Notes under the pieces: generated by a model | The model's database searches: none | Seen by the model: only the letters and a program-made list of their open reading frames with translations | Told to the model about the DNA's origin: nothing | Program-made: the position numbers and the translations under genes | In this document: positions 35,567 to 43,492 of the stretch, in pieces | How the letters are laid out: each line of letters begins with the position of its first letter | Numbering within the stretch: position 1 is the first letter of the stretch | NCBI RefSeq assembly: GCF_016056295.1 | Contig: NZ_JAECZB010000006.1 | Location: 29,850-93,849, forward strand | Length of the DNA: 64,000 bases | Direction of reading: 5' to 3' | Source of the DNA: Atlanticothrix silvestris CENA357 | GTDB taxonomy: Bacteria; Cyanobacteriota; Cyanobacteriia; Cyanobacteriales; Nostocaceae

Positions 35567-37252
35567 TTAGCTACCAGAGGCGAGTTTAAAACCTTCGGCG
35601 ATTGGGCCTAAAGCTAAAACGGGAAAGAAGGTCAAAACCCCTAAAATGAGAACTACTCCAGCTGTAATAGTAGTAAATAGCAAAGAATCGGTTTTCAAAG
35701 TACCAGGGGTTTCTGGGGTTGTTGGTTTGCGAGACATGCTATCTGCCAAGAGTAGGATGGCAATAATTGGGATATAGCGTCCTACCAAAATACTGAAACA
35801 GGTACTGAGATTCCACCAAAGAGTGTTATCCGCTAATCCCTCTAAGCCAGAACCATTATTTGCTCCAGCTGAAGCATACTCATAAACTACTTGAGAAATA
35901 CCGTGAAAGCTAGGGTTAGTAATTCCTGATAAAGAGACAGGATAAGCCAAGGCGATCGCACTGGGAATTAAAATCACAATGGGGTGAATCAGCAGTACTA
36001 CACTGGCAAGGACAATTTCTCGCTTTTGGATTTTGCGCCCTAAAAATTCTGGGGTGCGTCCCACCATCAGTCCTGTGAGAAACACAGTCAGAATTAGATA
36101 AATGAATAAGTAAGCTGTTCCTGTTCCTTGACCTCCCCAAATCATCTGGAGAAATAAGTTAAATAGAGTAGAAAATGTCCCTGATGGCATTAAAGAATCG
36201 TGCATCCCATTGACAGCACCGCACATAGTAGCGGTAGTCATAACTGACCATAGTGCTGTTTGTGCCCAACCAAATCTAATTTCTTTGCCTTCTAAGTTGG
36301 GCTGTTCTGATCCGAATATGGGATTGACTAAAGGATTCCCTTGTTGTTCTCCACCCGCTGTTACCCAAACCAAAATCACAAAAACCACAAACACCATCCA
36401 AAAAAGCAACCAAGCCTGTTTAATGTTTTTGGCGAATACACCGTAGGTGTAAATCATGGCTGCTGGGATAGAAATCATGGCTATCATTTCTATTAAGTTA
36501 GAAGCGCCATTGGGATTTTCAAAGGGATGTGCAGAGTTAACGCCAAAAAAACCACCACCGTTTTCACCCAACATTTTGATCATTTCAAAGGATGCTACTG
36601 GGCCTCTAGCTATATATTGTGTTCCTCCCTCCAAGGTTTCCACAACTAAGGTTTCGCCTAGGGTTTGTGGTACACCTAATAAAACTAAGGCGATCGCCCC
36701 AATCACTGCGATCGGCAGTAAGATTCTAGTGATAGCACGGGTGAGATCAACGTAAAAATTACCCAGTTTTTTACTTGTCAATCCCCGAATAAAGGCAATT
36801 CCTACAGCTAAACCAGTTGCAGCTGAAGTGAACATTAAAAAACCTAAAGCGGCTACCTGGCTAAAATAACTTAAGGTTGTCTCGCCTGTGTAGTGTTGCT
36901 GGTCAGTATTTGTCACAAATGAAACGACTGTATGCAATAGTGTATCCCAGGTAGGCGTACTGAAGCCATTAGGATTCCAGGGTAATAATCGCTGAAAGTA
37001 GATCAGTGAATATACTAAAATACCCATTAACAGGTTGCTATACAGTATCGCCCGTGCATACTGCCAACCCGTCATATCATCTTTCCTGCGGACACCCGCA
37101 AGCACGAACAAGCTCCGTTCTATAGGATTCATTAAAGGATCAAGGAGCGTCTTTTCTCCCAAGAAAACACGCGCCATGTATCTCCCTAAAAGAGGAGTGA
37201 TTGCTATCACGATACATAGGGTCAAGCCAATTTGTAAAAAACCTTGTGCCAT
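35567..37252 (-). CDS. kdpA: Potassium-transporting ATPase KdpA subunit
   Basis: KdpA is the channel-like K+-binding subunit. The 561-residue product has ten or so membrane segments and the selectivity-filter-like blocks [47 protein letters not shown] and [17 protein letters not shown]. First gene of the operon, start ATG 37252 (MAQGFLQIG). kdpB follows 8 bp after the stop in the annotated long frame, or 85 bp with the start chosen here. Length normal. Confidence 0.97.
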   Translation of the reverse strand: MAQGFLQIGLTLCIVIAITPLLGRYMARVFLGEKTLLDPLMNPIERSLFVLAGVRRKDDMTGWQYARAILYSNLLMGILVYSLIYFQRLLPWNPNGFSTPTWDTLLHTVVSFVTNTDQQHYTGETTLSYFSQVAALGFLMFTSAATGLAVGIAFIRGLTSKKLGNFYVDLTRAITRILLPIAVIGAIALVLLGVPQTLGETLVVETLEGGTQYIARGPVASFEMIKMLGENGGGFFGVNSAHPFENPNGASNLIEMIAMISIPAAMIYTYGVFAKNIKQAWLLFWMVFVVFVILVWVTAGGEQQGNPLVNPIFGSEQPNLEGKEIRFGWAQTALWSVMTTATMCGAVNGMHDSLMPSGTFSTLFNLFLQMIWGGQGTGTAYLFIYLILTVFLTGLMVGRTPEFLGRKIQKREIVLASVVLLIHPIVILIPSAIALAYPVSLSGITNPSFHGISQVVYEYASAGANNGSGLEGLADNTLWWNLSTCFSILVGRYIPIIAILLLADSMSRKPTTPETPGTLKTDSLLFTTITAGVVLILGVLTFFPVLALGPIAEGFKLASGS

Positions 37253-37787
37253 TTATTTTGCGCTCTATCCAAGTGCAGTTATAGAAAGCTGATTATTTAG
37301 ATATAAGAAATTAACTACTTGGCAATTAGATTGCCACATATTTAGCCCTGAGCGTAGTCGAGGCTTTAGCAATATCTCATATAAACCCAATTCATTTATC
37401 TGGATTTACTTGTTTCAGTCACTACTATTTTTTAGGTATTTTTTAAAGTTTCTGTCAAGAACGTTTAAATTTTACTCTTAGTCATCTATCTTGAATATTA
37501 ATATTATTTGTCGATAGGAAAATTTTCTCGAAACGAGCAATTTTCAACTACACCATTAAGTAGGATATTTTTATTCTACAAATATAAATATAGTATCCTT
37601 TGATACAATTTTGCTTATGCCCCAATTTAAACGGAATTAGCCAAGGATTATATTGCATATTAAACGTTTTGGGGAAAAATAGTCACAATTTAAAAGTAAT
37701 TAAGCTCATCCCCTGTACTATAGTCGAGGAATGAGCTAGTTGAGATTGACTTCACGGTGAAGTTGAAAGTGTTCAATGATGCTTAGT
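37253..37787. other. Intergenic region upstream of kdpA
   Basis: 535 bases between kdpA and the next minus-strand gene. They are AT-rich. A short palindrome, GTATC-CTTT-GATAC (37593-37606), is the only structured feature noticed. The kdp promoter must lie here; no box was identified with confidence. Confidence 0.4.
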
Positions 37788-38561
37788 TTAGGCAGTCTTA
37801 AAAAATCTAATAATTTCGCGGACATGATCGAGAAATTGTCCGTCGGTGGAAAGTTGCGCGATCGCATTTCTGGCTTCCCTTGCCAGACGTTCGTGTTCAG
37901 TTTGATTTGTAGCTCTTAATTCTTCTAAATTAGCGGCAATTTTAGCTAAGTCTCGGCGCGTCTCATCGGCAAAGCGTTGTTGAGTGGTGGGTAAAGAATA
38001 GGGTTGTTCTGGATCTAGTTGTTCTGCTATTTGTTGTACTTTTTGTTCTAATTCATCAAAACGATTGCGGAGTTCAACAACATCTTCGCGGGGATATTTC
38101 CATTCTTGGCGAATCATTGTCAATCGCGCGTATAAATATTCGTAAGCACGGATAGCTGGACGCAGGATAGTTAATAATAAAGCTGCACCGGAACTAATAT
38201 ATCCCACAGCACTAATACCAATGGCCGCGAGGGTATAAAGACCAACGGCAGAGAATAAGTGTAAAGCAATGGCCAACCAGAGCGATCGCTTTGCTAAAAC
38301 TTTGACATAAGTAACTTGTTTCTCATCGACTGGAATCCCCTTTTCGGTAGACTGTGCGGCTTCTGCTAAAACTTCTTTAGCCTGAAAATGCACATTCCAC
38401 GGAACAGTAACAATGACAAGCAACCACCAAAAGCTAGCACCACCTATTACCCAGTCGAGGAAGTTACCAGCAGGTACATGAAACCATTGCAGCACGCCAA
38501 AACCAAGCAACACAGCCACCACAATTCCCACAATTGAACTGATGAAAAAGTTGAAATACAT
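37788..38561 (-). CDS. Conserved membrane protein with coiled coil
   Basis: The 257-residue product has four likely membrane spans: residues 5-25 and 37-55, then 93-115 and 117-140. A C-terminal coiled coil spans ~155-235 (RNRFDELEQKVQQIAEQLD, RRDLAKIAANLEELRATNQTEHERLAREARN). No catalytic motif. I believe it is conserved in filamentous cyanobacteria but cannot name a family. It is upstream of kdp on the same strand but 535 bp away, so probably not part of that operon. Confidence 0.75.
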   Translation of the reverse strand: MYFNFFISSIVGIVVAVLLGFGVLQWFHVPAGNFLDWVIGGASFWWLLVIVTVPWNVHFQAKEVLAEAAQSTEKGIPVDEKQVTYVKVLAKRSLWLAIALHLFSAVGLYTLAAIGISAVGYISSGAALLLTILRPAIRAYEYLYARLTMIRQEWKYPREDVVELRNRFDELEQKVQQIAEQLDPEQPYSLPTTQQRFADETRRDLAKIAANLEELRATNQTEHERLAREARNAIAQLSTDGQFLDHVREIIRFFKTA

Positions 38562-38884
38562 CTTGTATCAATTCTCCAAAATAAGACTACATATACAACC
38601 GATGAAAGCCAAATTTAATTTGGTTTTCTTAATTACGAATTACGTTAGCGCAGCGTAAAGCCTTCTCTACGAGAGGCTTCGCCAACGGCATAGCTTCTCT
38701 ACGAGACGCTAACGCGAACGCTTAGAGCGAGTCCGCGATAGCGAAGCGGTAGCGACGCAGGAGCGTCGCGTCATTACGAATTACGAATTACCATGTCTTT
38801 AGTGAAACTATCACCTCGATCATGGCTACCCTTAGCAGTTATACGGATATAGTTGTGATAGTTTTTCTAATTGCACATGATGAG
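38562..38884. repeat. Intergenic region dominated by a dispersed GC-rich repeat
   Basis: From 38632 to 38790 lies a Nostoc-type repeat, bounded by TTACGAATTACG and ATTACGAATTACGAATTA heptamer-like motifs and containing CTTCTCTACGAGAGGCTTCG and GAGACGCTAACGCGAACGC. Several inverted segments can pair. No gene. Confidence 0.65.
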
Positions 38885-39292
38885 TTACTCAATTAGATAG
38901 CTACGCCAAGTAGGCTGAGTAGTTTTACCATCCTTATCTGGAAGCAACAATCGCCAGGTTTTGCCTTCTTGCTGAATTTGCATGAAAACTTCAAATGGTT
39001 GTTGCGGTTGCGTCAACTGTCTCTTTGGTAGCTTGACAATCAGATCGTATGTTCCCCGGACACGAAAAGCTGGTAAATTTTGAATCGTCAGGGGTTGCTC
39101 TTGGGTAATTGATAGATGCTTGATTTCAAATCCTTGAAAATCTAGATCTAGTTGTTGGTTAAGCTGCTGTTGAGTTTGCGATAGCCTAAGCGCGATCGCT
39201 TTTTGCACTAACTGGCTATTCGGTAACAGTCCAATACTGCCACAAGCTGTTAATAACACCAGTAGAATTGCTGTAAAAACGAGCCGCACCAT
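38885..39292 (-). CDS. Putative lipoprotein
   Basis: The 135-residue protein has a lipoprotein signal: MVRLVFTAILLVLLTACGSI, lipobox LTAC with cysteine 17. The mature part has a glutamine-rich helix (LRLSQTQQQLNQQLD), then beta strands FEIKHLSITQEQPLTIQ, AFRVRGTYDLIVKLP and PFEVFMQIQQEGKTWRLLLP. I do not recognise the family; it may be a periplasmic scaffolding or pilus-related lipoprotein. Monocistronic and divergent from the O-methyltransferase gene by 53 bp, so the two share a promoter region. Confidence 0.75.
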   Translation of the reverse strand: MVRLVFTAILLVLLTACGSIGLLPNSQLVQKAIALRLSQTQQQLNQQLDLDFQGFEIKHLSITQEQPLTIQNLPAFRVRGTYDLIVKLPKRQLTQPQQPFEVFMQIQQEGKTWRLLLPDKDGKTTQPTWRSYLIE

Positions 39293-39345
39293 CTTTTTTG
39301 TACACTACTCTCCAGCGATAGTATAACGGTAGACGTGTTAAATTC

Positions 39346-40023
39346 ATGAACCAAACTATGTCATCACAGACTATTAATCTTGATAGCCGACTCTACGACT
39401 ATCTTTTAGCTATTTCTGTGCGGGAGCCGGAGGTTCTGCAAAAACTACGCCAAGAAACCGCCAGTCATCCCAGGAGTGGAATGCAAATTTCACCAGAACA
39501 AGGACAGTTCATGAGACTGTTGGTGCAACTGATGGGAGCGAAAAAAACCTTAGAAGTGGGTGTATTTACTGGTTATAGCTCACTTTCTGTTGCCTTGGCG
39601 TTACCTGCTGATGGTCAGATAATTGCTTGTGATGTCAGTGAAGAATTTACTGCGATCGCTCGGCGATATTGGCAGCAAGCAGGGGTTGCCGATAAAATCG
39701 ATCTACGATTAGCGCCAGCCTTGGAAACTTTAGATGCACTTTTGGCAGACGGTCAAGCCGGGACGTTTGATTTTGCGTTTATCGATGCTGATAAAGAAAA
39801 TTATGATGGATATTATGAGCGATCGCTGCAATTATTGCGTCCGGGCGGACTGATTACTATTGATAATGTTTTATGGTCTGGACAAGTTGCTGATCCCCAA
39901 TTTCAAGACAAAAGTACCCAAGCTATCCGCGCTCTCAACAAGAAGTTACATGATGATCAACGGGTAACACTTTCTCTTGTTCCTATTGGAGATGGGCTAA
40001 CTTTAGCACTCAAACGAGATTGA
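39346..40023 (+). CDS. SAM-dependent O-methyltransferase (caffeoyl-CoA type family)
   Basis: The 225-residue protein belongs to class I methyltransferase family 3. SAM motif I is LEVGVFTGYSSLSVALALP; IACDVSEEFTAIARRYW is the acidic loop; FDFAFIDADKENYDGYYE and GGLITIDNVLWSGQVAD are the metal- and substrate-binding blocks. The metal ligands (Asp in DADK, Asp-Asn in IDNV) are present, so it is probably divalent-metal dependent. The ATG at 39358 (MSSQTINLDS) is an alternative start. Substrate unknown. A stem-loop follows at 40075. Confidence 0.9.
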   Translation: MNQTMSSQTINLDSRLYDYLLAISVREPEVLQKLRQETASHPRSGMQISPEQGQFMRLLVQLMGAKKTLEVGVFTGYSSLSVALALPADGQIIACDVSEEFTAIARRYWQQAGVADKIDLRLAPALETLDALLADGQAGTFDFAFIDADKENYDGYYERSLQLLRPGGLITIDNVLWSGQVADPQFQDKSTQAIRALNKKLHDDQRVTLSLVPIGDGLTLALKRD

Positions 40024-40074
40024 TGCTGATAATATTTAGGAGCATGAATTTATTAATCTGTTATTCCTAATAAA

Positions 40075-40102
40075 GGGTGTGTTGTAGGCAGTTAACACAC
40101 CC
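40075..40102 (+). terminator. Stem-loop after the O-methyltransferase gene
   Basis: GGGTGTGTT and AACACACCC form a perfect 9-bp stem with a 10-base loop, followed by CATTATTTTATATATTTT, which is not a pure T tract. Likely terminator, 51 bp after the stop. Confidence 0.6.
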
Positions 40103-40377
40103 CATTATTTTATATATTTTATGAGAACTGATTTTTTTGTTTTGGCAAAATAAATATTGAAATAATATGAAAATATACTAGGATTTGCTCAGTTAAAAAT
40201 ATAGGCTATTAATTTTTTACACTACCTTACACCTTATACCATTTCACGAAAAATCTGATACAGATGTAAACCCTGAAAACTTTGCTGCATCTAAGTTCTT
40301 TAATTGCGAATTGCGAATTGCGAATTGGTATTAGCGATCGCCTAGGATAAAAGTTGTGCGCTTCCAAGTCTATACTT
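40103..40377. repeat. Intergenic region with heptamer tandem repeat
   Basis: AT-rich. AATTGCG repeated about 3.5 times at 40302-40327 is a heptanucleotide short tandem repeat typical of Nostoc-type genomes. A HIP1 site (GCGATCGC) follows at about 40334. Confidence 0.6.
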
Positions 40378-41217
40378 ATGTCTGAATCCTACAAGCCCAA
40401 ACCTTTGCCGCCACTAGATCTTAATCTGGACATTAATCAAAACCATTACTGGAATTATCATAATGTCGAAACACTGATTAATTGTAAAAAACCTCTCACC
40501 GCCTCCAAAGACGAAGATTTATTTATCGCTGTACATCAAATTTGCGAACTCGCTTTTCACCAAATGATTATCGATATGGAGCGAGTTTTAGACGCTTTTT
40601 CTGAGGCGCTACAAGATGAAGCAAATACAGTAATTGGTGATACAGGGGAGACTTGTTATTTTTTTCGACGTATTTTGCGTTTTTACGAAGTCGTAAACAC
40701 AAATATGCCAATTCTCACAACAATGCGAGCTTTTGTTGAATTTAGAACCAGTATTGGCCCTACCAGTGGTTTTCAGTCTTTTCAGTTTCGCCGTCTAGAA
40801 ATTATGAGTGGTGTTCGCAAATATTGGGATGGTGGTACTAAAAATGCAGAAGGTAATTTGCACATTGCAGAAATAGAATTTAATCGTCGTTATGGCGAAG
40901 ATGTAACACAATGGTTTAAATTATATCATCAGCGTAACCTTGCCCACTATTATCAAATTCTCACAAGTCGCGCTCTTGGAAACTCTCAAGAAGAACGCAT
41001 CGCCAATTTGCAAAATCATCTCTATGCTGGTGCAATTCTTCAATGTTTACGTACTTATGACAAGTTGCAAAGACAATTTCATCAAGCTCATTTAGGATTG
41101 GCAATTCAGCAACTAAAGATGGTTGGTGCAGATATTGGTACTGGTGGGACATCTTTTCGCGATTATCTAGCTAAGTATGATCAAGAGGAAGCGCCACTAT
41201 TTCCTGGCTTGAATTAG
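40378..41217 (+). CDS. Tryptophan 2,3-dioxygenase family protein
   Basis: I choose ATG 40378 (MSESYKPKPLPP). The 279-residue protein has the family pattern: NHYWNYHNVETLINCKKP, DEDLFIAVHQICELAFHQMI (substrate-binding His and Glu), SFQFRRLEIMSGV, and the C-terminal FHQAHLGLAIQQLKMVG followed by DIGTGGTSFRDYL, in which a histidine is the likely haem ligand and GTGGT binds substrate. TDO oxidises tryptophan to N-formylkynurenine. Members in cyanobacteria are divergent, so substrate is not certain. No other kyn genes are near. Confidence 0.8.
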   Translation: MSESYKPKPLPPLDLNLDINQNHYWNYHNVETLINCKKPLTASKDEDLFIAVHQICELAFHQMIIDMERVLDAFSEALQDEANTVIGDTGETCYFFRRILRFYEVVNTNMPILTTMRAFVEFRTSIGPTSGFQSFQFRRLEIMSGVRKYWDGGTKNAEGNLHIAEIEFNRRYGEDVTQWFKLYHQRNLAHYYQILTSRALGNSQEERIANLQNHLYAGAILQCLRTYDKLQRQFHQAHLGLAIQQLKMVGADIGTGGTSFRDYLAKYDQEEAPLFPGLN

Positions 41218-41219
41218 CT

Positions 41220-42101
41220 TTACTTTAGGTAAAACAATAATCCAATTCCCGCGATCGCAATTATCACACCAGCGATCGCTCTCCAACTAACTTTTTCGCC
41301 CATGCAGATAGCAATGGGAATGACAAACAATGGACTAGTTTGCATCAATGTTATTGCAATTCCCGCCGCTGTAAATTTAATTGCTGTTTGTTGCAGCCAA
41401 ATTCCTAAATAAGTTCCACAAAAAGCAGCAAACAAACTCGTTAAAATTACTCGCCACGATTGCCAATAGGGATAAAATACTTTTGTTTCCCTACCCTTAG
41501 AGAACAATATACAAATCAAAATCACCAATACGCCTGCACTTAAGCGCAACAAGGCAGCCCACAAAGGTGAAATACTTGTTGTAGCAAATGCTGCACGAGA
41601 TAAAATAGCCCCTGTAGCATTGGTAAATGCTGCTAATAAACCAAAGCCGATTCCCCGCCAGATGTGCATTGCAGAATGATTATTTGTGCCTGGAACTCGT
41701 TCTGTGACTACCCAAGCAACCCCCAAAATCGTCAGCAAAATACCGCACCAAGCCCTAAAGTTTAACTGTTCTTGCAGAAAAATCATCGCTGCGATCGCGG
41801 TTATGGGAGGTGAAAGAGTTCCTATAAGTAAAACGCGACGCGCTCCTAAATAATTGATGGCGGCTAAAAAAGCTGTATCACCCAAACCAATGCCCACAGC
41901 ACCACTAAGTATTAAAAGGCATGTAGGTGCAAAAGTCAGATTTGGTAGGGATTCACTAGTAATCACAATAGTCAAAACAAGCAGGGCGATCGCAATTACC
42001 CCTTTAATTAAATTGAGTTGTAACGGTGGAATACGTTGTCCTAGAAGTCCATACACTACCGAAGCGATCGCCCACAAACAAGCAGCCGATAAAGCCGCCA
42101 C
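41220..42101 (-). CDS. EamA/DMT-family transporter
   Basis: The 293-residue protein has ten hydrophobic segments in two EamA repeats: LWAIASVVYGLLGQRIPPLQLNLIKG with GLGDTAFLAAINYLGARRVL in the first, and GFGLLAAFTNATGAILSRAAF with FCGTYLGIWLQQTAIKFTAAGIA in the second. It is an inner-membrane exporter of unknown substrate. The start given is a GTG; the frame is open upstream through SGRGEVAALSAA, whose sequence also looks coding, so the true start may lie 15-40 codons further out or use a rare codon. Convergent with the dioxygenase gene (2-bp gap). Confidence 0.85.
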   Translation of the reverse strand: MAALSAACLWAIASVVYGLLGQRIPPLQLNLIKGVIAIALLVLTIVITSESLPNLTFAPTCLLILSGAVGIGLGDTAFLAAINYLGARRVLLIGTLSPPITAIAAMIFLQEQLNFRAWCGILLTILGVAWVVTERVPGTNNHSAMHIWRGIGFGLLAAFTNATGAILSRAAFATTSISPLWAALLRLSAGVLVILICILFSKGRETKVFYPYWQSWRVILTSLFAAFCGTYLGIWLQQTAIKFTAAGIAITLMQTSPLFVIPIAICMGEKVSWRAIAGVIIAIAGIGLLFYLK

Positions 42102-42378
42102 TTCACCTCGCCCAGAAGTGACTGAGAAAACTAAACAATTATTAAAAATAAGATTTTTCCCTGAATAAGTGCCTGAAACTATTTAATAATACATCAAACA
42201 ATTGCATAAATAGTTAGCACTCAACCTTAGCAAGTGCTAACTATTGAATAAAATTTAATTCCGATGACATAGACGAAAATCATCCTTTTTTAAGCAAAAT
42301 TTTGGTATTTTATTAAACATAATGATTTATAAAATTTTAGATCTTCCAAATAACTGATTAATAACTGGGAGGAATAAG

Positions 42379-42729
42379 ATGAAATACACTTTTGATCTTG
42401 TAGGGGTGTCTCCAGTTTGGCAATTTTTTCATACTCAACAGCAGAGTTTGGAAAAAACACAACATCAAGGAGTGGAATATTTAGGAACACATCAATGTAC
42501 TTTAGACGCATTGATAAAATCTGTGGAACCAGTACCAGCCAAATGGGATTGGAATTTAGATCAAGTTGTAGATACAGTAGTTCAGTTTTGGTTGAATAAC
42601 TCTGAGAGTATTCGTTATTGGAAAGAACGTTTAAGTGATGCTGGTAGGGATAACTTACTTGTTGCCAGGGTAGCAGATATCACGGCTTTACAAGCTGAAT
42701 TTGAATCTTTACTAGAACAAAATTGGTAA
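42379..42729 (+). CDS. Conserved hypothetical protein
   Basis: The 116-residue protein has a well-placed ribosome site (GGGAGGAATAAG before the ATG). The body is helical and aromatic-rich: SPVWQFFHTQQQSLEK, TLDALIKSVEPVPAKWDW, VVDTVVQFWLNNSESIRYWKERL and VADITALQAEFESLLE. No family recognised. Monocistronic. The nfu gene lies 386 bp downstream with a repeat between. Confidence 0.65.
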   Translation: MKYTFDLVGVSPVWQFFHTQQQSLEKTQHQGVEYLGTHQCTLDALIKSVEPVPAKWDWNLDQVVDTVVQFWLNNSESIRYWKERLSDAGRDNLLVARVADITALQAEFESLLEQNW

Positions 42730-43115
42730 TTGCCACAAATTCAGCACTTTCTATAAGCTGTTACGCATTTCACTTGAACATTTAGATGAAGGCTGATGAC
42801 CGATGACTGACGACTGATAACCGTCAACAGTTAACAGTTAACGACCGTAAAGAGTAATTACAAAATTTAGGCGCGCATCAGCTTTATTCCTTCTTCCCTG
42901 TTCCCTGTTCCCTGTTCCCTCTGCCTTTCCTGATAATTTGAGCTTAGAAGTAGCAGGCGTTACATAAGTTATGCCAATATCAAGTTTGAGTCATGCACTC
43001 ATGACTATCGCTCTCCTAAGATTTAGGGAAAACACAATCTAGAGGCAATTAGATCTAGGATTGAATTAACAAACATCCAGTATAAAGATTTTCTAGCTGA
43101 AAGAGGACTCAAACA
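42730..43115. repeat. Intergenic region with dispersed repeat and CCCTGTT heptamers
   Basis: 42757-42890 is a copy of the repeat inside the element at 12727 (starts AAGCTGTTACGCATTT, ends GCGCATCAGCTT, with CCGTCAACAGTTAACAG inside). 42896-42923 has three CCCTGTT heptamers and a variant. The nfu promoter lies beyond. Confidence 0.65.
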
Positions 43116-43346
43116 ATGGAACTGACAACTGACAACGTGGAAACAGTTTTAGATGAAATGCGCCCTTATCTTATGTCTGATGGCGGCAATGTAGAACTTG
43201 TGGAGCTTGATGGGCCTATAGTCAAACTCCGGCTGCAAGGTGCTTGTGGTTCTTGCCCTAGTTCTGCAATGACCCTGAGAATGGGTATTGAGCGCCGTCT
43301 GCGGGAAATGATTCCTGAAATTGCAGAAGTCGAGCAAGTAGTCTAG
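43116..43346 (+). CDS. Nfu-type iron-sulphur scaffold protein
   Basis: The 76-residue protein is a stand-alone NifU C-terminal domain: [25 protein letters not shown] and [29 protein letters not shown]. The CGSC cysteine pair binds a shared [4Fe-4S] cluster. Such short Nfu proteins are the main Fe-S carriers for photosystem I in cyanobacteria, so this is probably a housekeeping protein and not nif-specific. The upstream GAAAGAGGACTC gives a GAGGA ribosome site. No other isc/suf/nif genes are adjacent. Confidence 0.95.
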   Translation: MELTTDNVETVLDEMRPYLMSDGGNVELVELDGPIVKLRLQGACGSCPSSAMTLRMGIERRLREMIPEIAEVEQVV

Positions 43347-43492
43347 GAACTGGAAGGTATTAGGGACTAGAGGAAGCAGGGGGCAGGGAGCAGGGAGACA
43401 AGGGGAATAACTTATGCCCATACCCAATGCCCCATGCCCTATGTCCCATGCCCAACACCCCATGTCCAATGCCCCATACCCCATCATCTACT
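43347..43492. repeat. Low-complexity tandem repeats between nfu and the GH57 gene
   Basis: A purine-rich block (GGGGGCAGGGAGCAGGGAG, 43378-43400) is followed by about nine imperfect copies of CCCATGCC(C/A) at 43417-43484. The ribosome-binding region of the GH57 gene lies within or beside it. Confidence 0.7.

Noticed and set aside
37593..37606. GTATC-CTTT-GATAC palindrome upstream of kdpA as a kdp operator
   Set aside because: Too short and AT-rich to support without a second occurrence or a known regulator.
42417..42599. Alternative frame inside the 116-residue hypothetical gene
   Set aside because: The frame from 42379 has the better ribosome site and amino-acid composition.
43116..43346. 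Nitrogenase-specific NifU
   Set aside because: Only the C-terminal Nfu domain is present and there are no nif structural genes nearby; it fits the housekeeping Nfu of photosystem I assembly.
43427..43492. N-terminal extension of the GH57 protein rich in Met, Pro, Cys and His
   Set aside because: It is the translation of a CCCATGCCC tandem repeat; the family starts at MSHPLYVAF.
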